From Leptospira_A sp046736045 (lineage in GTDB: Bacteria > Spirochaetota > Leptospiria > Leptospirales > Leptospiraceae), in assembly GCF_046736045.1 (NCBI RefSeq), contig NZ_CP177134.1, forward strand, positions 1,240,001 through 1,304,000: 64,000 nt of DNA, read 5' to 3'. Positions 17,731 through 27,379 of the stretch are shown here, piece after piece. The position numbers and the translations under genes were made by a program. The notes below the pieces were generated by a model, which was not told the DNA's origin, did not search any database, and saw only the letters and a list, made by a program, of their open reading frames with translations. The first letter of the stretch is position 1. The number at the start of each line of letters is the position of its first letter.

Positions 17731-18576
17731 TTAGTTTCTGCTCACTGAAGAGCGAACCGTTTTCAACAAATTCAAAATTTCGTCATGAATGATCCCATTG
17801 GAAGCAATCAATTCGGGAAGTCCCGTATAATAATGTTTTCCGTTCAAGTCAGTCATTTTGCCGCCAGCTTCGCTAAGAATCACCGAAACCGCCGAGATGT
17901 CCCAATGTTTGACGGATTTTTCCCATATGGCATCCATTAGACCTTCTGCAATCCAGCAGGAATCCAAAATAAAAGACCCTGTTCTGCGAAAGGAACGCGC
18001 ATAGGTTAAAAATCCGGAAAGATCCGCCATAATCTCTTGGATCATATGAGCCCTTTTGGTAGGAAGGTTCGGACTGAAAATCGCCCGGTTGAGTTCTGAC
18101 ACGGAAGAAGTAAAAATAGTTTCACCATTCTTCAATGCACCTTCTCCCAATACCGCGGAATAAACAGCGTCTTGAGGAGGAACAATCACTACTCCCCCAA
18201 CAGGTGTTTCACGGTGTTCCAGCCCGAATGAAATCGCATACAAAGGAAGTCCTCTGACAAAATTCATTGATCCGTCAACCGGATCCAAAACCCAACGAAA
18301 ATCATTCGTTCCGTCAATCGGCTCTTTATCTTCCGATAAAATTCCATCTTTAGGAAATGCTTTTTGTAAAAACTTAATAAAAATATCACCTAATACCCGA
18401 TCGGCGGCATGGATTCTTTCTTTTTCATCCGCATCCGTTTTAGAGCGGATACCGGACATTTCTTTTTGAATTTTTTTAGCTTCGTGAATGATACCACTGG
18501 CATTGGATTTAATGAATTCGATTCGTTTGATGGTTTCCTCAACGGGAAAACTAATTGTAGGAGAAGAAATGCTCAT
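17731..18576 (-). CDS. Inositol monophosphatase family protein
   Basis: The product is 281 residues with the metal-dependent sugar phosphatase fold. Motifs are SEDKEPIDG (metal-binding Glu), DPVDGSMNFVRGLP (about residues 92-105, the IMPase signature with Ser in place of the common Thr) and KHWDISAVSVILSEAGG (about residue 220). It probably removes phosphate from myo-inositol-1-phosphate or a related polyol phosphate, or acts on 3'-phosphoadenosine phosphates; substrate cannot be decided. The gene is last in a three-gene operon after the GH42 and unknown genes, with an 8-base gap. Confidence 0.88.
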   Translation of the reverse strand: MSISSPTISFPVEETIKRIEFIKSNASGIIHEAKKIQKEMSGIRSKTDADEKERIHAADRVLGDIFIKFLQKAFPKDGILSEDKEPIDGTNDFRWVLDPVDGSMNFVRGLPLYAISFGLEHRETPVGGVVIVPPQDAVYSAVLGEGALKNGETIFTSSVSELNRAIFSPNLPTKRAHMIQEIMADLSGFLTYARSFRRTGSFILDSCWIAEGLMDAIWEKSVKHWDISAVSVILSEAGGKMTDLNGKHYYTGLPELIASNGIIHDEILNLLKTVRSSVSRN

Positions 18577-18584
18577 GGCTTACC

Positions 18585-19484
18585 TTATTGCGATGTATGG
18601 CCTTTTTCAGTAAAGTTGATTTTCCACAACATATTTCCGGAACGAGACTGCTCTCTTTCCGCAACAAATTGTTTTAGATAGGAATGATAAGCAGATCTTG
18701 CTGTTTCTTCCACTCCATCTTCTCCGGGATCAAGAACCGGATAAAAATTTCTAAACTCTTTGATGATTTTAGGGAGGGATGGTGTTAAAAATCGCAAACC
18801 CAAAGCAAGGTAATCAATCCCAATCGGACTGTAAACACGACCCAACTGCCAGATGTCGGAATTAATTCCCAACTCTTCTCTGATTTTTGATTCTATATCT
18901 GAAAAATCAATTTCATCAAAAATTTCAGAAAATCGACGGATCGGATGGTCATGAGTTCTATCGGATTCGACCCGAAATACTCCTCCCTGAAATCGAAGAG
19001 ATTTGAAATCCAGAATATGGTCCCCTTCTTCTTTTACTGATTCAATGGGAAAAATTTTTACCTGAAAATAAATTCGATCCGTGATGATACTGGGAGTTAA
19101 ATTTTGTGCTCCCGGTTTTTTAATCTCTTCATTCGCCGCACCACCCAGATACTGCATATCAGTAGCAAAGACATAGAGAAACTGTTTGTTACTAAATACG
19201 ATTGGTCTTACGAAAAATAATTTTCCGGTTTCTTTTTTCGGTCTTGATTCCGGCAAAAGACAAGTTCCCTCAATCGCTTCCGGCAAATATTTGGAAAGAA
19301 TAGAAACAAATTCTTTTACTACTGAAAATTCGGGGTGAGTGATGGAAGAGGCAGGAATTACGAATTTTTCCTCAAAACGAATATAAGGCGAATGTAAATT
19401 GTCCACATAGATATCTCCGGGACGGTTTTTTCCCGAAATATCGTTTAACATTTTATTGACGGATTTAAAATCTTTGATTAACAT
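18585..19484 (-). CDS. Conserved-looking protein of unknown function
   Basis: The product is 299 residues. I recognise no family. It has no signal peptide or membrane segment and looks cytoplasmic. Notable stretches are KLFFVRPIVFSN, FATDMQYLGGAANE and the acidic ILDFKSL...RFSEIFDEIDFSDIE. The start codon immediately follows the stop of the beta-galactosidase gene (TAA then ATG), and the stop is 8 bases before the inositol monophosphatase start. It is thus tightly coupled to carbohydrate genes, but its own role is unknown. Confidence 0.75.
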   Translation of the reverse strand: MLIKDFKSVNKMLNDISGKNRPGDIYVDNLHSPYIRFEEKFVIPASSITHPEFSVVKEFVSILSKYLPEAIEGTCLLPESRPKKETGKLFFVRPIVFSNKQFLYVFATDMQYLGGAANEEIKKPGAQNLTPSIITDRIYFQVKIFPIESVKEEGDHILDFKSLRFQGGVFRVESDRTHDHPIRRFSEIFDEIDFSDIESKIREELGINSDIWQLGRVYSPIGIDYLALGLRFLTPSLPKIIKEFRNFYPVLDPGEDGVEETARSAYHSYLKQFVAEREQSRSGNMLWKINFTEKGHTSQ

Positions 19485-21476
19485 TTATATTTTTTTATTT
19501 ATCTTTGTTATGCGAGCTTCGAACGGTTTCAATCTTTTGAATCCGGCCCAGGAAGGTTTCCAAGAGTGATTCATAATGATTTCATAATTATATTTTCGAC
19601 CAACTCGATATTGTTTTTCAATAGTAGAGCCTAAAAAACCGAATTTCACATTGGCACCTATTAAAACTTTACGATAGAATAAGACCATAGTTTCCGGGCT
19701 AAGAGATGTTCCCACATAATAAACTTTTCCCTTGCCGTATTGGTTTACCGTAATCGCAGGTTTTCCTTTATAAAATTTGCGACTGTCAGAGTAATAGGCG
19801 ATCGGCCTTGCCGTAGTCGGCTCTAACAACTCGCAGAATTTGGTTCCTTTCAAAGGAAAAAGCCCCATACGGATCGATACCTTTTCCCCATCTCCCATAG
19901 CTTCAAATTGGTAAGTTTCGACACCTGCCATTTCCCGAAATCTTCCCGGAACCGGTTCTTCCACCATCCAATGATTTTGATCTTTGATACCAGCTCGGTA
20001 CCCAAGAACCAATGTTCCACCTTCCTTTACATACTCTTCCAATTTTTGAACCACAGAATCCTCGAACATAGTGTAGAGAGGGAGAGAAATGACTTTGTAA
20101 TTTTTAAAGTCTATATCCGTTCGCGCCGGCAAAGAATGAGTATTCGCATTAAGGACGTTAGTTCCTGCAAACCAGGTGGCGATTTCAATATCATAACCTA
20201 CTTGTGCAAAGGGAACAGGAGTAAATTTTAAGCCGTCGCTCAAAGGTTGGTGTTTATAACTGCGCGCATTTTCGATATCATGCAAAATAGCGACTTCCGC
20301 AGGATAAGGAACATCCGCAATGTCTTCCGCATACGCTTTGATTTCACGAATTGTTTTTTGCAGTTCGAAGTATTTATGAGTCAGTTTTTTACCATGATCT
20401 AAAATTCCGTAACATAATTGTTCTTGCCCGAAACGGGCAGTGCGGTAGCGGAAAAAATAAATCTGATCAGCTCCATTCGTGATTGCCTGTGTCAGCCACA
20501 AACCAATCTGGCCGGGAGGAGGAAGATATCCCAAAGTATCATGACCTTGCACACCTGAGATTTGTTCCATGACGGTAAATGCTTTGTTTTTCAACCCGCG
20601 GCAGTATTGCTGTGTTGCGGAAACGAGCGGGTGAGGAAACGGATCTTTTTGATTTCCCCAAACAGGGTAATTGTCCCAAGACACATAGTCCAGTTCACCA
20701 AATAACTTGTGCATATCGGTAATGGGTAAAAAAGGAGACGGGTAAAGATTTACTGTAAGTGGCCTGCCTTTTGAATACTTTCGAACGATGTTTGCCTGGA
20801 GGCTTAGATAGGAGATCAGTTCGTCGGATTGAAAACGGTAATAATCCTGAATCATCGAAGGATTGAAATTACTTGCTACGTGCGCTGCCGGAACCGGAAT
20901 TTCATCCCAATCATTGTACATCATTCCCCAAAACACACTTCCCCAACTTTGATTGCAATTTGTTATGGTCTTGTATTTTGTTTTTAACCATTTACGAAAG
21001 CTAACAAGAGCTAATGGGGAATAGTCCAAATCAGAACCTTCATGGCCAGGTTCATTATCAATCTGCCAACCCACAACTGCCGGATGATTTCCGAAACGTT
21101 TCGCCATCGCAGTCACAATTCTTTCCGTAGCTTTGCGATAGGCTGGAGAAGAAAAACAAGCTTGCCGCCTAGTACCGATTGTGCGAACAATTCCTTCTTT
21201 GGAAATTTGAGCAATCTCGGTATGTTTTTTATAAAGCCAGGGTGGAAATGATGCCGTAGGTGTTCCTAAAATCGCAGTCATTCCTGCTTTATGAACTTTG
21301 TCTAAAATTTCATCGAATAGAGAAAAATCAAATTTTCCTTCTTTGGGTTCCATGAGTGCCCATGCGAATTCTGCCAGACGAACCGAGGTCAGACCCATGT
21401 TTTTCATGATGGAAAGGTCTTCATCCCAATCCTTTTTTTCCCACTGTTCCGGGTAATAATCCACTCCAAAGATCAT
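19485..21476 (-). CDS. GH42 beta-galactosidase
   Basis: This 663-residue glycoside hydrolase family 42 enzyme releases terminal beta-galactose. The TIM-barrel N-terminus begins FGVDYYPEQW. The acid/base is E142 in GWQIDNEPGHEG and the probable nucleophile is the Glu in VMEQISGVQG (about residue 303). A middle trimerisation (glutamine-amidotransferase-like) domain covers about 390-600 and a small beta domain ends the protein, as in A4-type enzymes. There is no signal peptide, so the substrate must be imported or made inside the cell. It is the first gene of a three-gene operon and diverges from hslO. No sugar transporter or regulator is adjacent. Confidence 0.92.
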   Translation of the reverse strand: MIFGVDYYPEQWEKKDWDEDLSIMKNMGLTSVRLAEFAWALMEPKEGKFDFSLFDEILDKVHKAGMTAILGTPTASFPPWLYKKHTEIAQISKEGIVRTIGTRRQACFSSPAYRKATERIVTAMAKRFGNHPAVVGWQIDNEPGHEGSDLDYSPLALVSFRKWLKTKYKTITNCNQSWGSVFWGMMYNDWDEIPVPAAHVASNFNPSMIQDYYRFQSDELISYLSLQANIVRKYSKGRPLTVNLYPSPFLPITDMHKLFGELDYVSWDNYPVWGNQKDPFPHPLVSATQQYCRGLKNKAFTVMEQISGVQGHDTLGYLPPPGQIGLWLTQAITNGADQIYFFRYRTARFGQEQLCYGILDHGKKLTHKYFELQKTIREIKAYAEDIADVPYPAEVAILHDIENARSYKHQPLSDGLKFTPVPFAQVGYDIEIATWFAGTNVLNANTHSLPARTDIDFKNYKVISLPLYTMFEDSVVQKLEEYVKEGGTLVLGYRAGIKDQNHWMVEEPVPGRFREMAGVETYQFEAMGDGEKVSIRMGLFPLKGTKFCELLEPTTARPIAYYSDSRKFYKGKPAITVNQYGKGKVYYVGTSLSPETMVLFYRKVLIGANVKFGFLGSTIEKQYRVGRKYNYEIIMNHSWKPSWAGFKRLKPFEARITKINKKI

Positions 21477-21552
21477 GATTTTTCCTTTTTACGATTGCAG
21501 AATCCGTCTTGCAGCATAAACTGAATTAGAAATCACCTCTTTCAATCAAATA

Positions 21553-22407
21553 ATGACAGATTCAGTTATTTTAGGAATCATTCCCAATTACCATTTTAGA
21601 TTTTCTATTGTTGATCTAACCAAAACCGCAAGAGAAATCATATTCTTGCACGAACTGAACTCCGAGATGAGTGTCTTTTTATCAAAAACTTTGATGGGAG
21701 CTTTGTTCCTCGCAGAGATGACAAAGGATCAACAAAGAGTCAGCATCCAATGGAAAGACGATACGAACAAATCGGTCCTTGCCTATAGCAATCGTTATGG
21801 GGTGATGAAGGCAGTTGCGTATCCTGGTGAATTTGCCGTAGGGGATATTCGAAATGAATTCATCCTGGGACAAGGAATTATGAAAGTCATTCGCTGGGAA
21901 ATGAATGCGGATTTTTATCAATCCTTTACAAATTTAGTAGAAGATACTTTCGAAGTGAATTTTTTGAAATATTTAACCGAGTCGGATCAAGTGAGAGCCA
22001 TTGTAGGAATGGACGTAACGCCTTTGACAGCCGATGGAGAGCCTTTTCGTGCCAAGGCCATTATGTTTCAGGCATTGCCCGAAGCCGACGAATCCCATTT
22101 CAAACACCTGAATGAAAAAATTTATCCAATCATCAATAAAGAATCCTTTTGGGACTTGGGATTTGAAGAAATGCAAACCGAACTGATGATCGCAATTGAA
22201 TCGGAGTTAGTTGTACTATCTACGGAGGAGCCTGAATTTTTGTGTGACTGTTCCCGTTTTAAAGTCTCGGAAATCATCGTGTCTCTTGGAAGAAAGGAAG
22301 CCGAATCCATATTAACCGATGTAGGACAAATAGAGATTACTTGCGAGTTTTGCAGAAAAGCATATCAATACAATCAAGATGATGTAGAGCATCTGTTCAA
22401 AGAATGA
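21553..22407 (+). CDS. hslO: Redox-regulated chaperone Hsp33
   Basis: The product is 284 residues, the usual Hsp33 length. The C-terminal zinc centre has CDC (about residue 231) and CEFC (about residue 265), the CxC and CxxC pairs that release zinc and form disulfides upon oxidation. This activates holdase function in the cytoplasm. The N-terminal domain contains YSNRYGVMKAV and GQGIMKVIRW. It is the first gene of hslO-tsaE-tsaB-rnr, and its stop overlaps the tsaE start (ATGA). Confidence 0.93.
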   Translation: MTDSVILGIIPNYHFRFSIVDLTKTAREIIFLHELNSEMSVFLSKTLMGALFLAEMTKDQQRVSIQWKDDTNKSVLAYSNRYGVMKAVAYPGEFAVGDIRNEFILGQGIMKVIRWEMNADFYQSFTNLVEDTFEVNFLKYLTESDQVRAIVGMDVTPLTADGEPFRAKAIMFQALPEADESHFKHLNEKIYPIINKESFWDLGFEEMQTELMIAIESELVVLSTEEPEFLCDCSRFKVSEIIVSLGRKEAESILTDVGQIEITCEFCRKAYQYNQDDVEHLFKE

Positions 22408-22850
22408 TAAAAAATTTCGTATCCGTTCCTCTTGGTAAAATCGAACCAATACTTGCAATCCTCAATCAAAGCATAGACAACCTACTCTCAAAAAAAAAAT
22501 TTCCATGCATTTTATTTTCCGGAGACCTAGGTTCCGGAAAGACTACTTTCATCCGAAAATGGATGGATTCCAGAAATTCCGGTGAATTGGTGAATTCTCC
22601 GACATTCGCATTACACAATATATACGATCTCGATTCCGTTCCAGTCCATCATTTCGATCTCTATCGGATCAAGGATATAAATGAGTTATTCGAACTCGGA
22701 TTTGACGAGATATGGGGAAAGGAAGGAATCTCCCTGATCGAATGGTGGAACATCGCAGAAAGTATGATTCCTAAAGAAGGAAGACTTTATCTGAATATAG
22801 AACATGATACTTTGGAATCCAGAAATTATACATTGGAAACTACTGAATGA
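22404..22850 (+). CDS. tsaE: tRNA t6A ATPase subunit TsaE
   Basis: The product is 148 residues. The Walker A motif GDLGSGKTTF lies at about residues 39-48, NSPTFALHNIY is the switch region, and HFDLYRI and GISLIEWW are the other family motifs. TsaE drives turnover of the TsaB-TsaD complex in making N6-threonylcarbamoyladenosine at tRNA position 37. It overlaps hslO by 4 bases and tsaB by 4 bases, so the three are translationally coupled. Confidence 0.93.
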   Translation: MIKNFVSVPLGKIEPILAILNQSIDNLLSKKKFPCILFSGDLGSGKTTFIRKWMDSRNSGELVNSPTFALHNIYDLDSVPVHHFDLYRIKDINELFELGFDEIWGKEGISLIEWWNIAESMIPKEGRLYLNIEHDTLESRNYTLETTE

Positions 22851-23521
22851 AAATTTTATTCTTTGATGCAACACAAGACTGGATTCATGTTTCTACGGCC
22901 ATTTTGAATTCGGAAAAACCGGATGAATTGATTTACGAATTTAAAGAATATTGTCCCAAAGAATCTTCTTTCCGTTTGGTGGAAGAAATCCGGAAAGCAT
23001 TACAAACTTCAGACTGGCAAAAGCCTGATTGTATCTTTGTTCTAACCGGTCCCGGCTCTTTTACGGGAATCCGAATCACAGTCACCACTGCGAGAAATCT
23101 ATCCCAATTATGGCAAATTCCTTGTTTAGGAATGGATTCGGTCGAAGCGTATTGTACATATTTTTCACATATCAAAAACAAAAAATCTGCATTTGTATGT
23201 TTGGATGGAAGGCAGAAAAAATTCTATTTCGGCCATTTAACAGAAGGTAATTACACAGGTACTTTTGATTGGCCCTCAGAGAAAATTGCAGAATATTTAA
23301 AAAATGTGCAAATGGAAGATGTTTGTTTTGTTTATTCAGGAGAAACAAACGTCCCATTTTATAGTGAAATGATTAAAATTGAGGAGACTTTGCCTGAAAG
23401 TATGCCAATTTTAGAAAGTAAAAAAGACACGATCTTATTTGCAGATTTAAAAATTTCCAATTATTCACATCTTTTGCCCAATTATATACGCGGCACTTAT
23501 TTAGAAACTAACACAACGTAA
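22847..23521 (+). CDS. tsaB: tRNA t6A complex protein TsaB
   Basis: The product is 224 residues with an ASKHA fold. The motif LTGPGSFTGIRITVTTAR is the TsaB hallmark. The N-terminus FFDATQDWIHVS and GMDSVEAYC also match. TsaB is the scaffold that pairs with TsaD (not in this window) to transfer threonylcarbamoyl to tRNA. The stop shares one base with the start of rnr (TAATG). Confidence 0.92.
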   Translation: MKILFFDATQDWIHVSTAILNSEKPDELIYEFKEYCPKESSFRLVEEIRKALQTSDWQKPDCIFVLTGPGSFTGIRITVTTARNLSQLWQIPCLGMDSVEAYCTYFSHIKNKKSAFVCLDGRQKKFYFGHLTEGNYTGTFDWPSEKIAEYLKNVQMEDVCFVYSGETNVPFYSEMIKIEETLPESMPILESKKDTILFADLKISNYSHLLPNYIRGTYLETNTT

Positions 23522-25692
23522 TGGATACATATAAAATTCAAAAAAAAATCATAGACTATTTAGAAGCGAAGGCCGGTAAAGAAGTCACAAAACAAGAGTT
23601 AAAAAATAAATTTTTAGATCTTACGGAAAAACCAAAAAAAGCTCCCGCAAAAAAAAAGCCGGCGCGCAAAGAAAGAAAACAAAACTCGAATAAAGAGCTG
23701 ATGATTGCAATGGACAATCTGCTCTTATCTTTAGAAAACGAAAACTTGATTGTGATGGATGGAAAAAGAATCCTGATCGCAAATCCTTTTCGTTTTTTCG
23801 GACGAATCTCCGTTTCCCGCAGAGGGGATGGATTCGTAAGCTTAGCTAGCAAAAATGAAGTATTTATTCCCGGTTCGATGATCAATACAGCCATTACGGG
23901 AGACAAAGTAGAAGTGCTTCCTCTGGGAATCGGCAGAAAAGACAGATTTGAGGGGGAAGTAACCTCCATAGTAAAACGTGGTCGCACACTTTATCGTTTG
24001 AGAGTTACCGAAAAAAACAATAGATTCGTATTTGGAAAATTCCTAGATATGTTAGGTGATGAGAAAGAAGGAGTCATTCACGCAAAAACTCTTCTCAAAG
24101 ACATACTGGATAAAATTCAAATCGACGACATCCTGATTGTAAAATTCAAAGAAGGCGTAACTCCCGAAGACAACCTTTATGATGTATCTTTTTTAAGATT
24201 TGAATCGGATACAAAAGAAGATCCGGATTTCCAAAGAATCCTGATGAAATACAATTTCGATGTACAACATCCTGACAATATCAAGATTGATCTTCCTGAA
24301 GAAGTGGAAGCTTCCAATGTCAGCGATTGGAATTCACGTACGGATCTAAGAGATCTTTATGCAGTGACGATCGATGGAATCACTGCGAAAGATTTTGATG
24401 ATGCGATCAGTTTTCAAGAAGAAGGAAATCGAATTCGTTTTTGGGTTCATATTGCAGATGTCTCGCATTATGTTAAGGTAGGAACTCCTTTGGATGATGA
24501 AGCATACCAAAGGGCAACTTCCGTATACTTGGCGAATAAGGTTGTACCGATGCTCCCGCCCGTTCTTTCGGAAAATCTATGTAGTCTCGTGGCAAACAAA
24601 AATCGGCTCGCCTTTACGGTGGAGATGGAAGCCAGTAAAGAGGGAGAAATTTTCAACGCTAAATTTTACAAATCAGTCATAAAAGTTAATCAACGTTACA
24701 CTTATGAGATGGCCGAAGAAGAGATTAAAGCTAAAAATCCGGAATCCTGGATTTATCAAATTTCGAAGTTTACCGACAATATGCGTAAAAAGCGCATTCA
24801 AAAAGGCAGAGTCGATTTAAATATCAAAGAAACCACAATCCAATGGGATAAAGAACAAAAACCCGTCGGAATTGAAGTGCGTGAAAGATTGAATAGTCAT
24901 ATGCTGATCGAAGAACTTATGTTATCTGCCAATACCAAAGTGGATGAATTTCTTCGCAAAAAAAATGCACCTACTCTTCATAGAATTCATGAAACAATGG
25001 ATGAAGAAAAATTGGAAATGTTGAACCAATTTCTCCAACTCAACGGATTTCATATTCAAATCAAAGATACCAGTTACCCTGAAATCACTGCTGCTGTGAA
25101 TGCAATCGGTGATAGTCCGGTGGCGAAAATTTTCAATTACCTATTGCTTAGAAGTTTCATGCAGGCATACTATGGAGGAGAAACTCTCGGACATTGGGGG
25201 CTTGGATTTCAAGACTATTGCCATTTTACTTCTCCGATTCGCCGTTATCCGGATTTGGTAGTGCATCGGGTCTTACATGCAGTGATTTTAGGAACAAAAC
25301 TCCCTTACGATAAACCGGGCATTGCAATGATGGGAAAACATTGTTCCGATGAAGAAAGAAGAGCTGCCGATGCGGAAAGAGATATTATTAAAATCAAATC
25401 CTTCCGTTATCTGGAATCGACCGGTAAAAAAGAATTTAAAGGTTTTATTGTAGGAATCAGACCGTCTCAAGTGTATGTCGAACTCGAAGAATCAAGTCTG
25501 GAAGGAGTTCTCGATAAACAGCAGTTTACCGATGAATTTGAAATCATGATTAAAAATGATTTTTCCTTTTATTCAAAAAAACATACTAAAATCTTTTTTA
25601 TCGGAGATCCGGTGACCGTCTCATTGGATCGAATCGATTATGAAGAAATCAAAGTGTTTTTAACTCTTAAAGATTTCAAAAAAGCTACATAG
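23521..25692 (+). CDS. rnr: Ribonuclease R
   Basis: The product is 723 residues and degrades structured RNA 3' to 5'. Order: an N-terminal helical, Lys-rich region (residues 1-75, with runs such as KKAPAKKKPARK), two cold-shock-like domains (about 80-240) and the RNB catalytic domain. The aspartates of DGITAKDFDDAISF (about 285-298) bind magnesium. Later motifs are FTSPIRRYPDLVVHR and a C-terminal S1 domain beginning FKGFIVGI. The start overlaps the tsaB stop. The 3' end stands 1 base from the convergent phosphatase gene. Confidence 0.94.
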   Translation: MDTYKIQKKIIDYLEAKAGKEVTKQELKNKFLDLTEKPKKAPAKKKPARKERKQNSNKELMIAMDNLLLSLENENLIVMDGKRILIANPFRFFGRISVSRRGDGFVSLASKNEVFIPGSMINTAITGDKVEVLPLGIGRKDRFEGEVTSIVKRGRTLYRLRVTEKNNRFVFGKFLDMLGDEKEGVIHAKTLLKDILDKIQIDDILIVKFKEGVTPEDNLYDVSFLRFESDTKEDPDFQRILMKYNFDVQHPDNIKIDLPEEVEASNVSDWNSRTDLRDLYAVTIDGITAKDFDDAISFQEEGNRIRFWVHIADVSHYVKVGTPLDDEAYQRATSVYLANKVVPMLPPVLSENLCSLVANKNRLAFTVEMEASKEGEIFNAKFYKSVIKVNQRYTYEMAEEEIKAKNPESWIYQISKFTDNMRKKRIQKGRVDLNIKETTIQWDKEQKPVGIEVRERLNSHMLIEELMLSANTKVDEFLRKKNAPTLHRIHETMDEEKLEMLNQFLQLNGFHIQIKDTSYPEITAAVNAIGDSPVAKIFNYLLLRSFMQAYYGGETLGHWGLGFQDYCHFTSPIRRYPDLVVHRVLHAVILGTKLPYDKPGIAMMGKHCSDEERRAADAERDIIKIKSFRYLESTGKKEFKGFIVGIRPSQVYVELEESSLEGVLDKQQFTDEFEIMIKNDFSFYSKKHTKIFFIGDPVTVSLDRIDYEEIKVFLTLKDFKKAT

Positions 25693-25693
25693 A

Positions 25694-27379
25694 CTATAAA
25701 TCGTTTCTTTTCCAGATCTTTCGGAAGAAAGGTTTGGAATTGACTTGGATGTTTTCCAATTTTTCAATCACCTGATCTTCCGTGATAGAGTATTCTTTCA
25801 TCACTTCACGATTCAAACTAATATGAGAATGAGTGACCCAACGAACGATTGATTTTTCTTCTCGCACTTCTTTCGGCAAAAGTATGGAAAGCTCTTCGAA
25901 GAACTGATCGTGAGAAAGAAAACTTGCATTGGAAACTTCAGGCATAGGTGCTGCTCCGTGATCTGCCGTAACTACCAAGACAAAGTCATCCTGAAAATTA
26001 TCTTTTAAAAAGCCGAAGATCGTTTCGATTTCTTTGTCAGTTACCGATAGAATTTTTCGTGCTTCCTCCGACTCCCAACCGTAAAGATGACCGACTGCGT
26101 CGGTTGCTTTCAATGTTACGTAAACAAGATCCGTTTTATCATCCAAGTGTCTTCTTTTATCCAATATCTCTTTTTGAATTGCCGAGCGAATGGATTCACC
26201 GTCTAACAAAACTTGATATTCGGAAGCCTGGAAAAAATGAATTTTTTGTAAAAATTCCAAACGATCTTTTGCTTTAAAAGAACTGTTAGTAATTTTTTCC
26301 TTTTCTTTATAAAAGTCGTAAAGATTAAATTTTTTAACTACATCCGGAACGAGAAAAGCATTTAAGTAGGTATCCCATTTCAGATCTTTTGTATTTTCCC
26401 AATAAACAAAATCGGCATCCGGCTTGAGAGATGAATCTTTCCCAAACCGAAAATCCTTACCATGACCTGCCATGCCAATGCTTGCTCTAGCCGCATAACA
26501 TTGACTAATCACAATCGGTTCATTGTTTTGATAAAGATCCCATTCATCTGCAAGACTTGCTACCTTCAATTCATCCAGATTGATCTTGTCTCCGATTCCT
26601 TGATAAACCTGATGAACATCAATTGTTCCCTTTGACCAGGAATAAATTTCATTCGAGAATGCACGTGTGTGTATGGGATATGCACCTGTTCCGATGGCTG
26701 CATGTCCAACAGCAGTATGCGCTTCCAAATGTCCTACCCTTCCATTTTTAAAATAAACCGATTTGTTTTTCAGATCCTTCAGAAAAGGGAAGGAATTCGG
26801 ATGAGCGGAATACAATTGTTGTCCGCCTTGATCTACCACTATGGTAACTATGATTTTCGGCTTTTCCGAGTTAGTTTTAAAAATTTTGGAAAGATATTGA
26901 ATATCAAGTAAATTCGAAAACGAAAAGTTCAACACTTTGGAAAGAAGAGATGCGATGTGTTGTTGATGAATCTTGTCGGCGTATACTCCGTTATAAAACC
27001 ATTTAGGTCCATAGATCCAAATCGGTATATTCGTATCATAAGAATACTGTGTGTAATGCGAAGTGTAATTCACTTCTTTTTCAAAAGATTGTTCTTCTTC
27101 GTTCCATTTCCAACTATCTCTCAGCTCTTCCCAGGATAGATTGTACTCTTTTAGGATATTTTTAATTTCTTCCTGGGTATAATGGGAAAGAGTGATTGAT
27201 TCTCTCGAATGTTTATCAAAAATATTGAAAGGATGAGGAACCAGGATGAGATCCGTGTCCGGCTGCAAAGATCTCTTTGCTGCTTCCTTATATTCGGATT
27301 CCCAAGTGCAAGAAGTACATAAACTAAAAATGGATAAGATAATCAATAGATATCTTTTTATAATTGCGGGCATTAGCAT
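25694..27379 (-). CDS. Lipoprotein of the alkaline phosphatase/phosphodiesterase superfamily
   Basis: The product is 561 residues from ATG 27379, which has AGGAA six bases upstream; a TTG at 27394 would add five residues. The lipobox SLCTSC lies after a hydrophobic stretch. VTIVVDQGGQQL provides the first metal-binding Asp. EAHTAVGHAAIGTGA carries the probable Thr nucleophile, as in PafA and nucleotide pyrophosphatase types. ATDAVGHLYG and VTADHGAAPMPE supply further metal ligands. It is probably a lipid-anchored periplasmic or surface phosphatase or phosphodiesterase of unknown substrate. Its 5' end overlaps the divergent CapA-like gene by about 50 bases. Confidence 0.85.
   Translation of the reverse strand: MLMPAIIKRYLLIILSIFSLCTSCTWESEYKEAAKRSLQPDTDLILVPHPFNIFDKHSRESITLSHYTQEEIKNILKEYNLSWEELRDSWKWNEEEQSFEKEVNYTSHYTQYSYDTNIPIWIYGPKWFYNGVYADKIHQQHIASLLSKVLNFSFSNLLDIQYLSKIFKTNSEKPKIIVTIVVDQGGQQLYSAHPNSFPFLKDLKNKSVYFKNGRVGHLEAHTAVGHAAIGTGAYPIHTRAFSNEIYSWSKGTIDVHQVYQGIGDKINLDELKVASLADEWDLYQNNEPIVISQCYAARASIGMAGHGKDFRFGKDSSLKPDADFVYWENTKDLKWDTYLNAFLVPDVVKKFNLYDFYKEKEKITNSSFKAKDRLEFLQKIHFFQASEYQVLLDGESIRSAIQKEILDKRRHLDDKTDLVYVTLKATDAVGHLYGWESEEARKILSVTDKEIETIFGFLKDNFQDDFVLVVTADHGAAPMPEVSNASFLSHDQFFEELSILLPKEVREEKSIVRWVTHSHISLNREVMKEYSITEDQVIEKLENIQVNSKPFFRKIWKRNDL

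Noticed and set aside
23610..23680. A-rich low-complexity run in rnr that might be a frameshift site
   Set aside because: The frame stays open and the Lys-rich N-terminus is common in RNase R.
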